DNA from: Moraxellaceae bacterium
GTDB taxonomy: Bacteria > Pseudomonadota > Gammaproteobacteria > Pseudomonadales > Moraxellaceae
Direction: 5' to 3'
Assembly (NCBI GenBank): GCA_025363155.1
Contig: JANYEL010000140.1
Coordinates: 28,337-92,336 of the forward strand
DNA length: 64,000 nt
Numbering within the stretch: the stretch's first letter is position 1; every line of letters starts with the position of its first letter. The position numbers and the translations under genes were made by a program. Below the pieces are notes generated by a model. It had not been told where the DNA came from, did not search any database, and saw nothing but the letters and a program-made list of their open reading frames with translations. Below, piece after piece: positions 45,505 to 55,131 of this stretch.

Positions 45505-45586
45505 GTTCACTGAGCGGAGTCGAAGTGCACATCTCAACCACCACCTTTCAGAAAACGCACATTTCGACTCCGCTCAATGAGCTAAC
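45505..45586. repeat. Intergenic inverted repeat, class A, opposite arm order
   Basis: gttcactgagcggagtcgaagtgcac (45505-45530) ... gcacatttcgactccgctcaatgagctaac (45557-45586). Confidence 0.85.
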
Positions 45587-45629
45587 AGGTTTTATTAACA
45601 AAAATAAAGATTTGATATTTTTCAAACAT

Positions 45630-45655
45630 AAAAAAACAGCCCTAAAAAGGACTGT
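45630..45655 (-). terminator. Terminator downstream of flavodoxin-like gene
   Basis: Minus strand ACAGTCCTTTTTAGGGCTGT followed by a T-run. Confidence 0.7.
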
Positions 45656-45675
45656 CTTTAACTCACAACAACAAA

Positions 45676-46251
45676 TTACTTCGTCAAACGCTGAACCTGT
45701 TCCGCAAAACGAACACCAAAGATTTTTGCTGTTTCCAAATCACCTGGCAGTGGCCCTTCATCTGGTGAAGAATCTGATGGAGATTGCGCCAACAACCCCG
45801 AGAAACCTGCTAAATAATTCACATGATTACGTTCTGCCGCTTTGCTATTAGCAGGCATCAAACCTGTGCCAACCCACAACATCGAATGCTGCATCGCAAA
45901 TGTGATCATATAAGCAATCGTTGAGCCTTTATCACCATTCATCGACGCAGAATTAGTAAAACCAGCAGCGAGCTTATCTTTCCACGCTTGGACAAACCAA
46001 GGTTTGCTAGACATATCTGCAAACTTCTTAAACTGCCACGACACGCTACCCATATAGGTTGGTGAACCAAAAATCACACCATCCGCAGACGCCAAATTCT
46101 GCCACGCCTCATCAGAAATATTCCCTTCTGCATCAATCTTAATCAACTCAGCTTTTGTCCCTGCAACAGACGCAACGCCTGCATGAACCGCTTCCGCTTG
46201 CTTCTGTGTATGACCATAACCAGTATGATAAACGATGGCGACCTTTGACAT
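45676..46251 (-). CDS. Flavodoxin-like NAD(P)H-dependent oxidoreductase (WrbA-like)
   Basis: KVAIVYHTGYGHTQKQAEAVHAGV, DGVIFGSPTYMGSVSWQFKKFAD. Confidence 0.9.
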   Translation of the reverse strand: MSKVAIVYHTGYGHTQKQAEAVHAGVASVAGTKAELIKIDAEGNISDEAWQNLASADGVIFGSPTYMGSVSWQFKKFADMSSKPWFVQAWKDKLAAGFTNSASMNGDKGSTIAYMITFAMQHSMLWVGTGLMPANSKAAERNHVNYLAGFSGLLAQSPSDSSPDEGPLPGDLETAKIFGVRFAEQVQRLTK

Positions 46252-46389
46252 TTTATTTGCTCCGATGCACTGTGTAGATGTGCCCTATAGTGCATGGATT
46301 CGTGATGAGAAAACATCACTTTTTATAGGAAAGACTGTGAAGTAAACATAAATAGAACAGAGGCATTCACGAAGAAAATCAGAAATAAA

Positions 46390-47595
46390 TCAGACAATAT
46401 TTTTATAAGGCAAACATCCCTTCGCCTCTTCAAAATACGCCTCAACACCCACTTGCTCACGCACTGTAAAATCCATCACCGCAGCCATAAACGCAGGCTC
46501 TGCCAACCAATGCATCGAATGCGTCAGCACAGGCGCAAAACCACGAATCAACTTGTGCTCACCCTGAGTCCCAGGATCAAACCAACGCAAATTATGCTGA
46601 ATCGCATACTCAATCCCTTGGTAATAACACACCTCAAAATGCAAAGAATCCACATCACAAATCGCCCCCCAATAACGTCCATACAACGTCTGTTCATCTT
46701 TAAAAAATAAAGCGGAAGCAATCGAATTTTGATCGGCATCATGGGCCACGACTAAAGCTAATGAATCAGGCATCAACGCGCCAAGTTGGGTGAAAAATTC
46801 AAGGGTCAAATACGGCTTCTGACCTCGAATATGATAGGTATTTTGATAACACTGATAGAAGAATTGCCAGTCATCTTGGCTTATGGCTGCACCTTCAAGC
46901 CAGCGACAAGCAATGCCTTGCGCAGCCACTTTTTCACGTTCAACACGAAGGCTCTTACGGCGTTTTGCGGTGAGTACATTTAAAAATGCAGCGAAATTAG
47001 AGTAGTCTTTATTTTCCCAAAGGAATTGGACATTAATGCGTTCAGCAAGTTTTGGCGTTTTTGAATCGGATGAAATAGCGACTTGATACGCATCTAGAAA
47101 ACTAGAATCCAAAAACAAACCATGCCACGAAGAGGCTCCAAAATTCTTTGCCAACGATTGAATGCCATGTAATAGCGTCGGTAAAATTTCTGTAAGCGAA
47201 ACATCATTTGCCAGCAGTACACGCGAACCTGTCACAGGCGTGAAAGGCACGCTCGTCACCAAGCGAGGATGATAATCTAAACCATGGCGCGCATACGCTT
47301 GCGCCCACGCATGATCGAATACGTATTCACCGCGATTATGCGTTTTAACAAATAAGGGTAAAACAGCGAGCAGTTGATCGGCTTGATACAACTTCAAATG
47401 CTGTCCAAACCAACCTGCTTGTGCACCAATTGCACCGCTGTCCTCTAACGCCAACCAAAACGCCCGCTGCATAAACGGCGTGTTTTGGCTTGACCAGAAT
47501 TGATCTGGAACATGACGCATCGACTCGACCACTTCAATCGAGAATTGCAAAGCAACATCAGGTCGCGAGGTCTGTCGAGAGGAATCTGGCATCAC
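46390..47595 (-). CDS. GNAT-like family protein (peptidogalycan biosynthesis/recognition, DUF482 type)
   Basis: FMQRAFWLALEDSGAIG..., NVLTAKRRKSLRVEREKVAAQGI, RYWGAICDVDSLHFEVCYYQGIEYAIQHNLRWFDPGTQGEHKLIRGF. Confidence 0.88.
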   Translation of the reverse strand: MMPDSSRQTSRPDVALQFSIEVVESMRHVPDQFWSSQNTPFMQRAFWLALEDSGAIGAQAGWFGQHLKLYQADQLLAVLPLFVKTHNRGEYVFDHAWAQAYARHGLDYHPRLVTSVPFTPVTGSRVLLANDVSLTEILPTLLHGIQSLAKNFGASSWHGLFLDSSFLDAYQVAISSDSKTPKLAERINVQFLWENKDYSNFAAFLNVLTAKRRKSLRVEREKVAAQGIACRWLEGAAISQDDWQFFYQCYQNTYHIRGQKPYLTLEFFTQLGALMPDSLALVVAHDADQNSIASALFFKDEQTLYGRYWGAICDVDSLHFEVCYYQGIEYAIQHNLRWFDPGTQGEHKLIRGFAPVLTHSMHWLAEPAFMAAVMDFTVREQVGVEAYFEEAKGCLPYKNIV

Positions 47596-48840
47596 TTAAG
47601 GTGAAACCGCCCATGATCGACACTTGTTATAACTTTCAATCGTTTTCCAAACACTGACATCAATGGATTGAACTTGTCTAAATGCGTCAGCGGTTTGCTG
47701 TTTATTGCCAGCATTACAGAAGAATAAAGCATTTTGATTGGCATTGCGGTTAGCAACTTGATCACCAGACGCAAGCGGTGCACCAGTGTACAAAGGCGAA
47801 TTCGGATTACTGCTTGCAGGTTGCGGATCGTAAGCATTTTGATTTTGTGGTGGATAGGTCGTATTGAGATCGTACGGATTATCATATCCAGCAGGTGGAT
47901 AACCTGCACCAGAACCATCTTGCTGATAATAAACCTGATCTGCAGGATACCCTGAAGCGATCATTTGCTGACGGACATCTTCATCATAAATGAGTTGCTG
48001 TCTTAAATTGTCATCATTAATCGCTTGAGCGACTTCAGCATCGGACCATGCTTGCGCCAGTGCAATACTGGTAATGACAGCAAACCAATACGGATCGGCT
48101 TCTCGATAATTCCTCGACCATCCATGTGAACGCCAGCCATAATTAGTTGGCCATGTCCGTGCGTAGTGCACACGATAACGATCAGAATATCCTTGACGAT
48201 AAGGCATCCGATATTGAGTAGTCACGCGATCATGATTCTGCCAGCCCTGATTATCTCGATCACTGATATAGGTGCCTTGAGAATTACCATAATTAATCGT
48301 ACGAGTCTGATTTGTTCGGATATAACCATCGCTTGATAAATTGGAGTTATCGGCGCGGATATAACCACGATTGGTTAAATTAGTATTGTTGCCGCGAACA
48401 TAGCCATCGCTACCGATACCACCACCCACGATTTGGCTACGGTCATTATTGCCATAGTTGCGACGGTTTTGTTCTTGTTGATTTCGGTCACGATGACTTC
48501 TTGAATCGTATTGCGGATTTGATGCCTGAAAACGCTCGGTAGGCACAGTCTTATTCCCGCGAGTTCCAACAGGCGCATTCTGGATTTGCGGCTGTGGACG
48601 CTGAATGCTGCTTTGTGTATTCGCATTCTGGACAACGACTGGAATATGTTTAAATTCCGTAAAGGAATTCTGAGAAGGCCCCCTTGCCACAGCTTGAGTC
48701 ACGGTAGTCATCGCTGTTGACTGCCTTGCACTCCCCTCACGCTTACCTTGCCATCGATGCTGATTATCCGCGTCATCAGCAAAAGCAGGCATCATCAATG
48801 TGATGACCATACAACTTAACAGCGCGCGAGATGTTTTCAT
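47596..48840 (-). CDS. Secreted hypothetical protein with GY(I/V)R-xx-N repeats and C-terminal Cys-containing domain (paralog 1)
   Basis: Signal peptide ending ...MPAFADDAD; repeats GYVRGNNTNLTNRGYIRADNSNLSSDGYIRTNQ; C-term NPNSPLYTGAPLASGDQVANRNANQNALFFCNAGNKQQTADAFRQVQSIDVSVWKTIESYNKCRSWAV. Confidence 0.85.
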   Translation of the reverse strand: MKTSRALLSCMVITLMMPAFADDADNQHRWQGKREGSARQSTAMTTVTQAVARGPSQNSFTEFKHIPVVVQNANTQSSIQRPQPQIQNAPVGTRGNKTVPTERFQASNPQYDSRSHRDRNQQEQNRRNYGNNDRSQIVGGGIGSDGYVRGNNTNLTNRGYIRADNSNLSSDGYIRTNQTRTINYGNSQGTYISDRDNQGWQNHDRVTTQYRMPYRQGYSDRYRVHYARTWPTNYGWRSHGWSRNYREADPYWFAVITSIALAQAWSDAEVAQAINDDNLRQQLIYDEDVRQQMIASGYPADQVYYQQDGSGAGYPPAGYDNPYDLNTTYPPQNQNAYDPQPASSNPNSPLYTGAPLASGDQVANRNANQNALFFCNAGNKQQTADAFRQVQSIDVSVWKTIESYNKCRSWAVSP

Positions 48841-49000
48841 TTTCTTATCATCGATAAAGAATAGAGTACTTATAGATTAGCAAAAACAGTCTTTGTCATC
48901 AGTAATATATCGTAATTGGCGTAGCGTTCTAAGAGTCATCTTGTATCACTATTCCATAGAAAAAACACCAATCGTCGGGATCATGAATCACCCCAAACAT

Positions 49001-49756
49001 TCAATGACCACGCTGACTATTTTCAGATTTAACCGCCCATGCCTTGCATTTATTGAAGCTCTCTAAATCCGTCCAAACGCTTAAATCTGCACTTTGAGCT
49101 TGTTTAAATGCCTCTGCAGTTTGAGCACGATTGCCTGCAGTACAAAAGAACAATACATTTTGATTCGCATTGCGATTCGCGACTTGTTGACCTGTCGTCA
49201 CTGGAGTCACTAGGCCTGTATACAGCGGAGAGTTAGGATTAACAACGGTGACTGATTGTTTGTAATAAACATATTGAGGATTATTGTCACTCTGTTTGAC
49301 AGGCTGGAAACCATTCAAATCATAATCATCCGCTGGACCTACTGGATAGCCATCGCCCGATATATTACGATTATCTACACGAATATAGCCACCCTTCCCT
49401 AAGTTGTTATTTGCAAGGAAGTAATCTTTTGCGCCTGTGTTGCTATTCTGTTCAAAAGAATGATTCACATTGGCAAGGTTTTCTCGGCGGACTTGATCTA
49501 ATTGATCTCGGTCAGGATCACGCGATCTTGCATTAAATTGTTGTGCTGTCTGAACTTGATCTATATTAGAACTGGAAAAAATACTGGGTCTTGAAACGTT
49601 AAATATAGTCATTGTTCCAATCGTGTTGGAATTATTGTTTTTGGGGTTAACGGTGATATCTTCAGCAAAAGCTGATGCCATGTATATCATTATAAAACCA
49701 CTTAAAACCATTCGAGATAGATTCATCTTTTTATCCTCGATTATGACTTGAGTCAC
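49001..49756 (-). CDS. Secreted hypothetical protein sharing C-terminal domain with 47596-48840 (paralog 2)
   Basis: C-term NPNSPLYTGLVTPVTTGQQVANRNANQNVLFFCTAGNRAQTAEAFKQAQSADLSVWTDLESFNKCKAWAV; GGYIRVDNRNISGDGYPVG; signal-like N-terminus (likely start MNLSRMVL). Confidence 0.82.
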   Translation of the reverse strand: MTQVIIEDKKMNLSRMVLSGFIMIYMASAFAEDITVNPKNNNSNTIGTMTIFNVSRPSIFSSSNIDQVQTAQQFNARSRDPDRDQLDQVRRENLANVNHSFEQNSNTGAKDYFLANNNLGKGGYIRVDNRNISGDGYPVGPADDYDLNGFQPVKQSDNNPQYVYYKQSVTVVNPNSPLYTGLVTPVTTGQQVANRNANQNVLFFCTAGNRAQTAEAFKQAQSADLSVWTDLESFNKCKAWAVKSENSQRGH

Positions 49757-49874
49757 TTTTAGACTTTAAAAATCTTTCTTGTTTTTTTATAACATATCGC
49801 CCTCAGCATAGCACTCTGATGCACATTGTGTATCAGATTTTCATCGATTCAATTCCTAACCTTGAAACGCAAAA

Positions 49875-52016
49875 TCAAGCCGACAATAAATGCGCCTTTA
49901 GCTTTTTCACTTCATCACGTATCCGCGCAGCTTGCTCAAACTGTAGCTGTTTCGCTTTCTCATTCATCGCTTTTTCAAGCTGTTGAATATGCTTGGCTAA
50001 TAACTTCGGATCACGCAGCAAATGCTCATCAATATCACTCGGCGTTGGTTGCAGAACACTGGTGTCATCAGGATCATAAATCGCTTCTTGGACGGTAATA
50101 TCACGCAGCGTCTGCCGTATTGCACTGCGCGGCGTAATGCCATGTTCCAGATTAAAGGCAACTTGCTTAGCACGGCGCCGATCCGTTTCATCAATCGCCC
50201 GTTGCATCGACGGCGTAATTCGATCTGCATACAGAATCGCTTTACCATTCAGATGTCGCGCAGCACGTCCAATCGTCTGAATCAACGCACGCTCGGAACG
50301 CAAAAAGCCTTCTTTGTCCGCATCCAAAATCGCGACCAAAGACACTTCTGGCATGTCCAAACCTTCACGCAGCAAGTTAATGCCGATCAATACATCATGC
50401 ACGCCCATGCGCAAATCGTGAATGATCTTCGTTCGCTCAACCGTATCAATATCCGAATGTAGATACGCCACTTTCACGCCGTATTCTTTCAAATAACTGG
50501 TGAGATCTTCGGACATACGTTTAGTTAATGTTGTGACCAGAACGCGTTCATTTTTAGCCGCACGTAAATTGATTTCAGACAACACATCATCGACCTGCGT
50601 GAGTACAGGGCGAATCTCAATTTCAGGATCAATCAAACCAGTTGGGCGTACGAGTTGCTCAACAATTTGTTCACTCTTTTCCAGCTCATAAAGCGCAGGC
50701 GTTGCCGTGACGAAAATCGTGGCTGGCGTAATGCGTTCCCACTCTTCAAATTTCAGTGGACGATTATCCAGCGCACTCGGCAAGCGAAAACCATAATTGA
50801 CCAATGTTTCTTTACGCGAACGGTCACCCTTATACATCGCGCCAATTTGTGGCACCGACACATGCGACTCGTCAATGAAGAACAACGCATCTTCTGGCAC
50901 ATAATCAAACAGCGTTGGCGGCGCTTCGCCAGCAGGACGACCGGATAAATGACGTGAATAGTTTTCAATACCATTGGTATAGCCGAGCTGTTGAATCATT
51001 TCCAAATCGTAACGCGTACGTTGTTCAATCCGCTGCGCTTCGAGCAATTTATCATGAGTACGGAAGTACGCTAAACGCTCATCCAACTCAACCCGAATCG
51101 TCTCACGCGCCGCTTCCAATTTCTCACGCGGCGTGACGTAATGGCTCTTTGGATAAATAGTAATGCGATCGACTTTCTTCGTCGCTTTGCCTGTCAATGG
51201 ATCAAACCAAGTGATCTTTTCAACCTCATCATCAAACAGTTCAACGCGCACCGCAAACTGATCCGATTCCGCAGGATAAATATCTAAAATCTCACCACGC
51301 ACACGATAGGTACCGCGCTCGAAATCAATCTCATTACGGCTATATTGCATATCCACTAAGCGCCGAATAATCGCAGCACGATCCACCCGATCACCACGAA
51401 CGATATGCAGCAGCATTTTTAAATAGGCTTCAGGATCGCCCAAACCATAAATCGCCGACACCGACGCCACAATAATCGCATCGCGTCTTTCTAATAAAGA
51501 ACGCGTTGCGCTCAAACGCATTTGGTCAATTTGATCGTTAATCGCAGAGTCTTTTTCGATGAACGTATCCGACGACGGCACATAGGCTTCAGGCTGATAA
51601 TAGTCGTAATAGCTGACGAAATACTCGACCGCGTTATTGGGAAAGAAGGCTTTAAATTCACCATACAACTGCGCAGCCAACGTCTTGTTATGCGCCATGA
51701 TAATGGTCGGACGCTGCGTTTGCGCAATGACATTCGCCATTGTATAAGTCTTACCAGAACCCGTCACACCGAGCAGTAATTGCTTCTTCATGCCTTGATT
51801 GACACCGCGCACCAGCTTCTCAATCGCCTGCGGCTGATCACCTGCTGGTGTGAAATCTGTTACTAGCTCAAATGCCTGCCCGCTCGCCTGCGTACCCGAC
51901 AGATTCGTGCCTGTTTTTTTCGCATCCGCTTGAATCTGCGTGGCAATATGTTTCAAATCATCGGCAGAACGGGTCTTGGTCGGTTCACGCATGAGATATT
52001 CCTGTAGAAGAACCAA
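49875..52016 (-). CDS. uvrB: Excinuclease ABC subunit B
   Basis: [45 protein letters not shown]-terminal UVR motif; start probably at MREPTK (51992). Confidence 0.97.
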   Translation of the reverse strand: MVLLQEYLMREPTKTRSADDLKHIATQIQADAKKTGTNLSGTQASGQAFELVTDFTPAGDQPQAIEKLVRGVNQGMKKQLLLGVTGSGKTYTMANVIAQTQRPTIIMAHNKTLAAQLYGEFKAFFPNNAVEYFVSYYDYYQPEAYVPSSDTFIEKDSAINDQIDQMRLSATRSLLERRDAIIVASVSAIYGLGDPEAYLKMLLHIVRGDRVDRAAIIRRLVDMQYSRNEIDFERGTYRVRGEILDIYPAESDQFAVRVELFDDEVEKITWFDPLTGKATKKVDRITIYPKSHYVTPREKLEAARETIRVELDERLAYFRTHDKLLEAQRIEQRTRYDLEMIQQLGYTNGIENYSRHLSGRPAGEAPPTLFDYVPEDALFFIDESHVSVPQIGAMYKGDRSRKETLVNYGFRLPSALDNRPLKFEEWERITPATIFVTATPALYELEKSEQIVEQLVRPTGLIDPEIEIRPVLTQVDDVLSEINLRAAKNERVLVTTLTKRMSEDLTSYLKEYGVKVAYLHSDIDTVERTKIIHDLRMGVHDVLIGINLLREGLDMPEVSLVAILDADKEGFLRSERALIQTIGRAARHLNGKAILYADRITPSMQRAIDETDRRRAKQVAFNLEHGITPRSAIRQTLRDITVQEAIYDPDDTSVLQPTPSDIDEHLLRDPKLLAKHIQQLEKAMNEKAKQLQFEQAARIRDEVKKLKAHLLSA

Positions 52017-52108
52017 AGGCTTTTAAAAATTCAATGAATCATTAATGGGGGCGACTGATGAGTTTAACAGGTAAAACTAATTCTCTAAGCATCCTCACAA
52101 AAATAGAC

Positions 52109-52175
52109 ACCGTAGGGGCGACCTGTGGTCGCCAAGATCAAATATCATTTAAAGCGACCATAGGTCGCCCCCTAC
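52109..52175. repeat. Intergenic inverted repeat, class B (GTAGGGGCGACC...GGTCGCCCCCTAC)
   Basis: gtaggggcgacctgtggtcgcc ... gcgaccataggtcgccccctac. Confidence 0.85.
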
Positions 52176-52348
52176 AAAATCCATTTCACGAACGCCACAA
52201 CATTCTCATATTACAAAACCGAAAAAACATTCATCAATCTGTCACCAAATTGCCGACACTGGCGCAAAAATCAGCTAAAATTGTCAGGTTTGTCTAATAC
52301 CATTCGTAGCATCCGTTTTTACCTCTGTCCGTATAAGGAATCAATGCC

Positions 52349-53572
52349 GTGGAAATCCGTCTATCTGACCGTGTCAACGCCATCAAACCATCACCAACAC
52401 TCGCAGTCACCAATAAAGCCGCTGAATTAAAAGCCGCTGGTCGCGATATTATTGGTCTAGGCGCAGGTGAGCCAGATTTTGACACGCCTCAACATATTAA
52501 AGACGCGGCAATCCAAGCGATTAATAACGGCTTCACCAAATACACCGCTGTTGACGGCACACCGGGTTTGAAAAAAGCCATTATTGCCAAATTCAAACGT
52601 GACAATAACCTCGACTACGCACCAAACCAAATTTTGGTGTCATCAGGTGGCAAACAAAGTTTCTTCAACCTTGCATTGGCATTCTTGAATGCAGGTGATG
52701 AAGTGATTATTCCTGCGCCATTTTGGGTATCGTATCCAGACATGACCATCATCGCAGAAGGCGTGCCTGTTATCGTCAAATGTGGCGAAGAACAACGCTT
52801 CAAAATCACTGCCGCTCAACTTGAAGCCGCGATCACACCAAAAACTCGCCTCTTGGTCATCAACAGCCCATCGAACCCGACAGGCATGGTTTACACCAAG
52901 CAAGAATTAACCGAAATTGCAGAAGTATTACGCCGTCATCCACACGTCTATGTGGCATCAGACGATATGTACGAGCCAATCATCTGGACAGACGAGCCAT
53001 TCCACAACATCCTGAATGTTGCACCTGATCTTTATGACCGCACATTCGTGTTGAACGGCGTTTCTAAAGCATACGCAATGACTGGCTGGCGCATCGGTTA
53101 CGCAGCAGGTCCTGCAAAAATCATCAATGCGATGAAAAACGTGCAATCACAATCAACCAGTAACCCAGCATCAATCAGCCAAGTGGCTGCTGAAGCTGCG
53201 TTGAATGGCCCACAAGATGTTTTGAAGCCAATGGTTGAAGCATTCAAACGCCGTCATGACCTCGTTGTAAAAGGCTTGAATGAAATCAAAGGTATCACTT
53301 GCCTGCCTGCTGACGGCGCGTTCTATGCCTACGCAAGCATACGTCCATTGATCCGTGCATTGGGCTTAAAATCATGCACAGAATTCTCAGAATGGTTACT
53401 TGAGAAAACTGGTGTTGCGGTTGTACCGGGTGATGCATTCGGTTTAGGCGGCTACATGCGCATTTCTTACGCAACTGCGGACGAAACTCTGGTTGAAGCA
53501 TTACGTCGCATCAAAGAAGCTGCGGATAGTATCGAAGGTGTAGACGCTGCTATTGCATCGTTAAACGGTTAA
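52349..53572 (+). CDS. aspC: Pyridoxal phosphate-dependent aspartate aminotransferase
   Basis: GLGAGEPDFDTPQHIKDAA, INSPSNPTGMVY, NGVSKAYAMTGWRIGYAAGP. Confidence 0.93.
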   Translation: MEIRLSDRVNAIKPSPTLAVTNKAAELKAAGRDIIGLGAGEPDFDTPQHIKDAAIQAINNGFTKYTAVDGTPGLKKAIIAKFKRDNNLDYAPNQILVSSGGKQSFFNLALAFLNAGDEVIIPAPFWVSYPDMTIIAEGVPVIVKCGEEQRFKITAAQLEAAITPKTRLLVINSPSNPTGMVYTKQELTEIAEVLRRHPHVYVASDDMYEPIIWTDEPFHNILNVAPDLYDRTFVLNGVSKAYAMTGWRIGYAAGPAKIINAMKNVQSQSTSNPASISQVAAEAALNGPQDVLKPMVEAFKRRHDLVVKGLNEIKGITCLPADGAFYAYASIRPLIRALGLKSCTEFSEWLLEKTGVAVVPGDAFGLGGYMRISYATADETLVEALRRIKEAADSIEGVDAAIASLNG

Positions 53573-53706
53573 TAGTTCAGCAATATCGATAGGAAAAATG
53601 AAGGTTAATCGTTATTTGACGACTAATTGAACGGTCAAGCAGTTAAATTAAAAAAACTGCTTGACCGACTAGGGTTCCATCCCTAAAATGCCGCCTATCG
53701 AAACAT

Positions 53707-53782
53707 TCCCTGATAGCTCAGTCGGTAGAGCAATGGACTGTTAATCCATGTGTCCCTGGTTCGAGCCCAGGTCAGGGAGCCA
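53707..53782 (+). tRNA. tRNA-Asn (anticodon GTT)
   Basis: tccctgatagctcagtcggtagagcaatggactgttaatccatgtgtccctggttcgagcccaggtcagggagcca; 76 nt, acceptor TCCCTGA/TCAGGGA, encoded CCA. Confidence 0.97.
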
Positions 53783-53797
53783 TATTTGGTTCCAAAC

Positions 53798-53830
53798 AAA
53801 AAAGCCCTTGCATTCAGCAAGGGCTTTTTT
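53798..53830. terminator. Terminator after tRNA-Asn
   Basis: aaaaaagcccttgcattcagcaagggctttttt. Confidence 0.85.
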
Positions 53831-53948
53831 GTTTGTTCAGCCTATTTTGGTTTTGTAATCGGTTTGTAGACAACCTGAGAAGACTCCTTCTTTGCAACAG
53901 GATGCCAAGACTTACAAAATCTAGCAAAAGTTGCCAACCAATGAATGA

Positions 53949-54450
53949 ATGAATGAAGAGCACAACATAAATAAAAATTTTGTCGATAATAAAATTAATT
54001 TTGAGCGGTCTGGACAAAAAATTTATCGCGATAGTGATCTCATAGGTTTTGTATGTAGGTTACATCTAAGTTAAAAGTCTTATTGTTAAAGCAGAGTCAA
54101 CCTCAAACTATTTCGAGTCGTTATAGGCAAATCTATTGATATCACGGCTGTAGAAGCTAGAAACAAAGCACAAGAAATTCTAGGCCAACTCGCGGGTGGA
54201 ACTGATCCAGAGCCACCCCCGAAACAATCCAACTCAAATCTAACACTTAGATATGCTTGGCAGGTTTACAAATCTAAGCGAGAACTTAAACCTAAAACGT
54301 TGATTGACTACAATCGAACCTTCGATATCTACCTCGAGGATTGGCTTGCTCGCCCCTATTTTTCACCATGCTCAACACGCCACAATCAAAAATATCAGCT
54401 TCTAAGTTTAATTAAATATGGAAAGTTAAATTATCTTTGGCAGAGGTAAA
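53949..54450 (+). pseudogene. Degenerate tyrosine integrase (DUF4102-type N-terminal + SAM-like domain), catalytic domain missing
   Basis: Single frame from ATG 53949: MNEEHNINKNFVDNKINFERSGQKIYRDSDLIGFVCRLHLS*KSYC*SRVNLKLFRVVIGKSIDITAVEARNKAQEILGQLAGGTDPEPPPKQSNSNLTLRYAWQVYKSKRELKPKTLIDYNRTFDIYLEDWLARP...; TAA at 54072 and 54087. Confidence 0.85.
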
Positions 54451-55082
54451 TGTGCAATACGACGAGCTTCATTCGAAGATAACCCAAGTGCTTTCAATAC
54501 CATTTCAGCAATCTTAATATCATGATCAACAACTCCAAGACCCTCAGCGATGCTATTTAAGGCACCAATTGCACAAGAAACTACCAATGCTAGAGCCACT
54601 TCTTCATCACTATATTCAAAAGAGCCCTCTCTGAATCCAGCTTGCAAATCACTACGAACATTCGCAGCTACTAAAGATCTCATTCCTTCGTCATAATGAA
54701 TGACGTGTATGACTGCATTTGCCCATGCTGAATCAGCCATAGCGCGGCAAACAAACATCCGAACGCCAATAGACATGCGTTCAGCTCCACTCTCGACACC
54801 AGCACTCAATACTGAAATACTTTGTGAGAATTGATCTGCTAGCGCTAAACCTACAGCTTCAAGGACTTCTTCCCTAGTCTGAAAATAATTGTAAATCGTC
54901 CCATGTGATACATTTGCTTCTTCAGCTAGCTCATTCAGCGTGAGCTCTCCACCACCTCTTCTTGCATATATTCTCAAGGCTGCATCCACAAGCGTTTGAC
55001 GCGTCTTCGCTTTCTTCTTGTGACCCCGAGTCAACTGCTCAGTAAACATTACTTCACTTTCACTTACCTGCGTTGTAGACAT
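54426..55082 (-). CDS. TetR/AcrR-family transcriptional regulator
   Basis: KAKTRQTLVDAALRIYARRGGGELTLNELAEEANVSHGTIYNYFQTREEVLEAVG HTH. Confidence 0.95.
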   Translation of the reverse strand: MSTTQVSESEVMFTEQLTRGHKKKAKTRQTLVDAALRIYARRGGGELTLNELAEEANVSHGTIYNYFQTREEVLEAVGLALADQFSQSISVLSAGVESGAERMSIGVRMFVCRAMADSAWANAVIHVIHYDEGMRSLVAANVRSDLQAGFREGSFEYSDEEVALALVVSCAIGALNSIAEGLGVVDHDIKIAEMVLKALGLSSNEARRIAHLPLPKII

Positions 55083-55131
55083 GAATTTACCTAGACTTTT
55101 TAACGATTAACTGATGCATGATAATAAATAT

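Noticed and set aside
53939-53957. AATG tetranucleotide tandem repeat as a phase-variable contingency locus
   Set aside because: Only about four units, and it lies at the start codon of the integrase pseudogene, so no functional gene would be switched.
53814-54017. Minus-strand ORF of 67 aa after tRNA-Asn
   Set aside because: Overlaps the terminator and lies antisense to the integrase remnant; composition not convincing.
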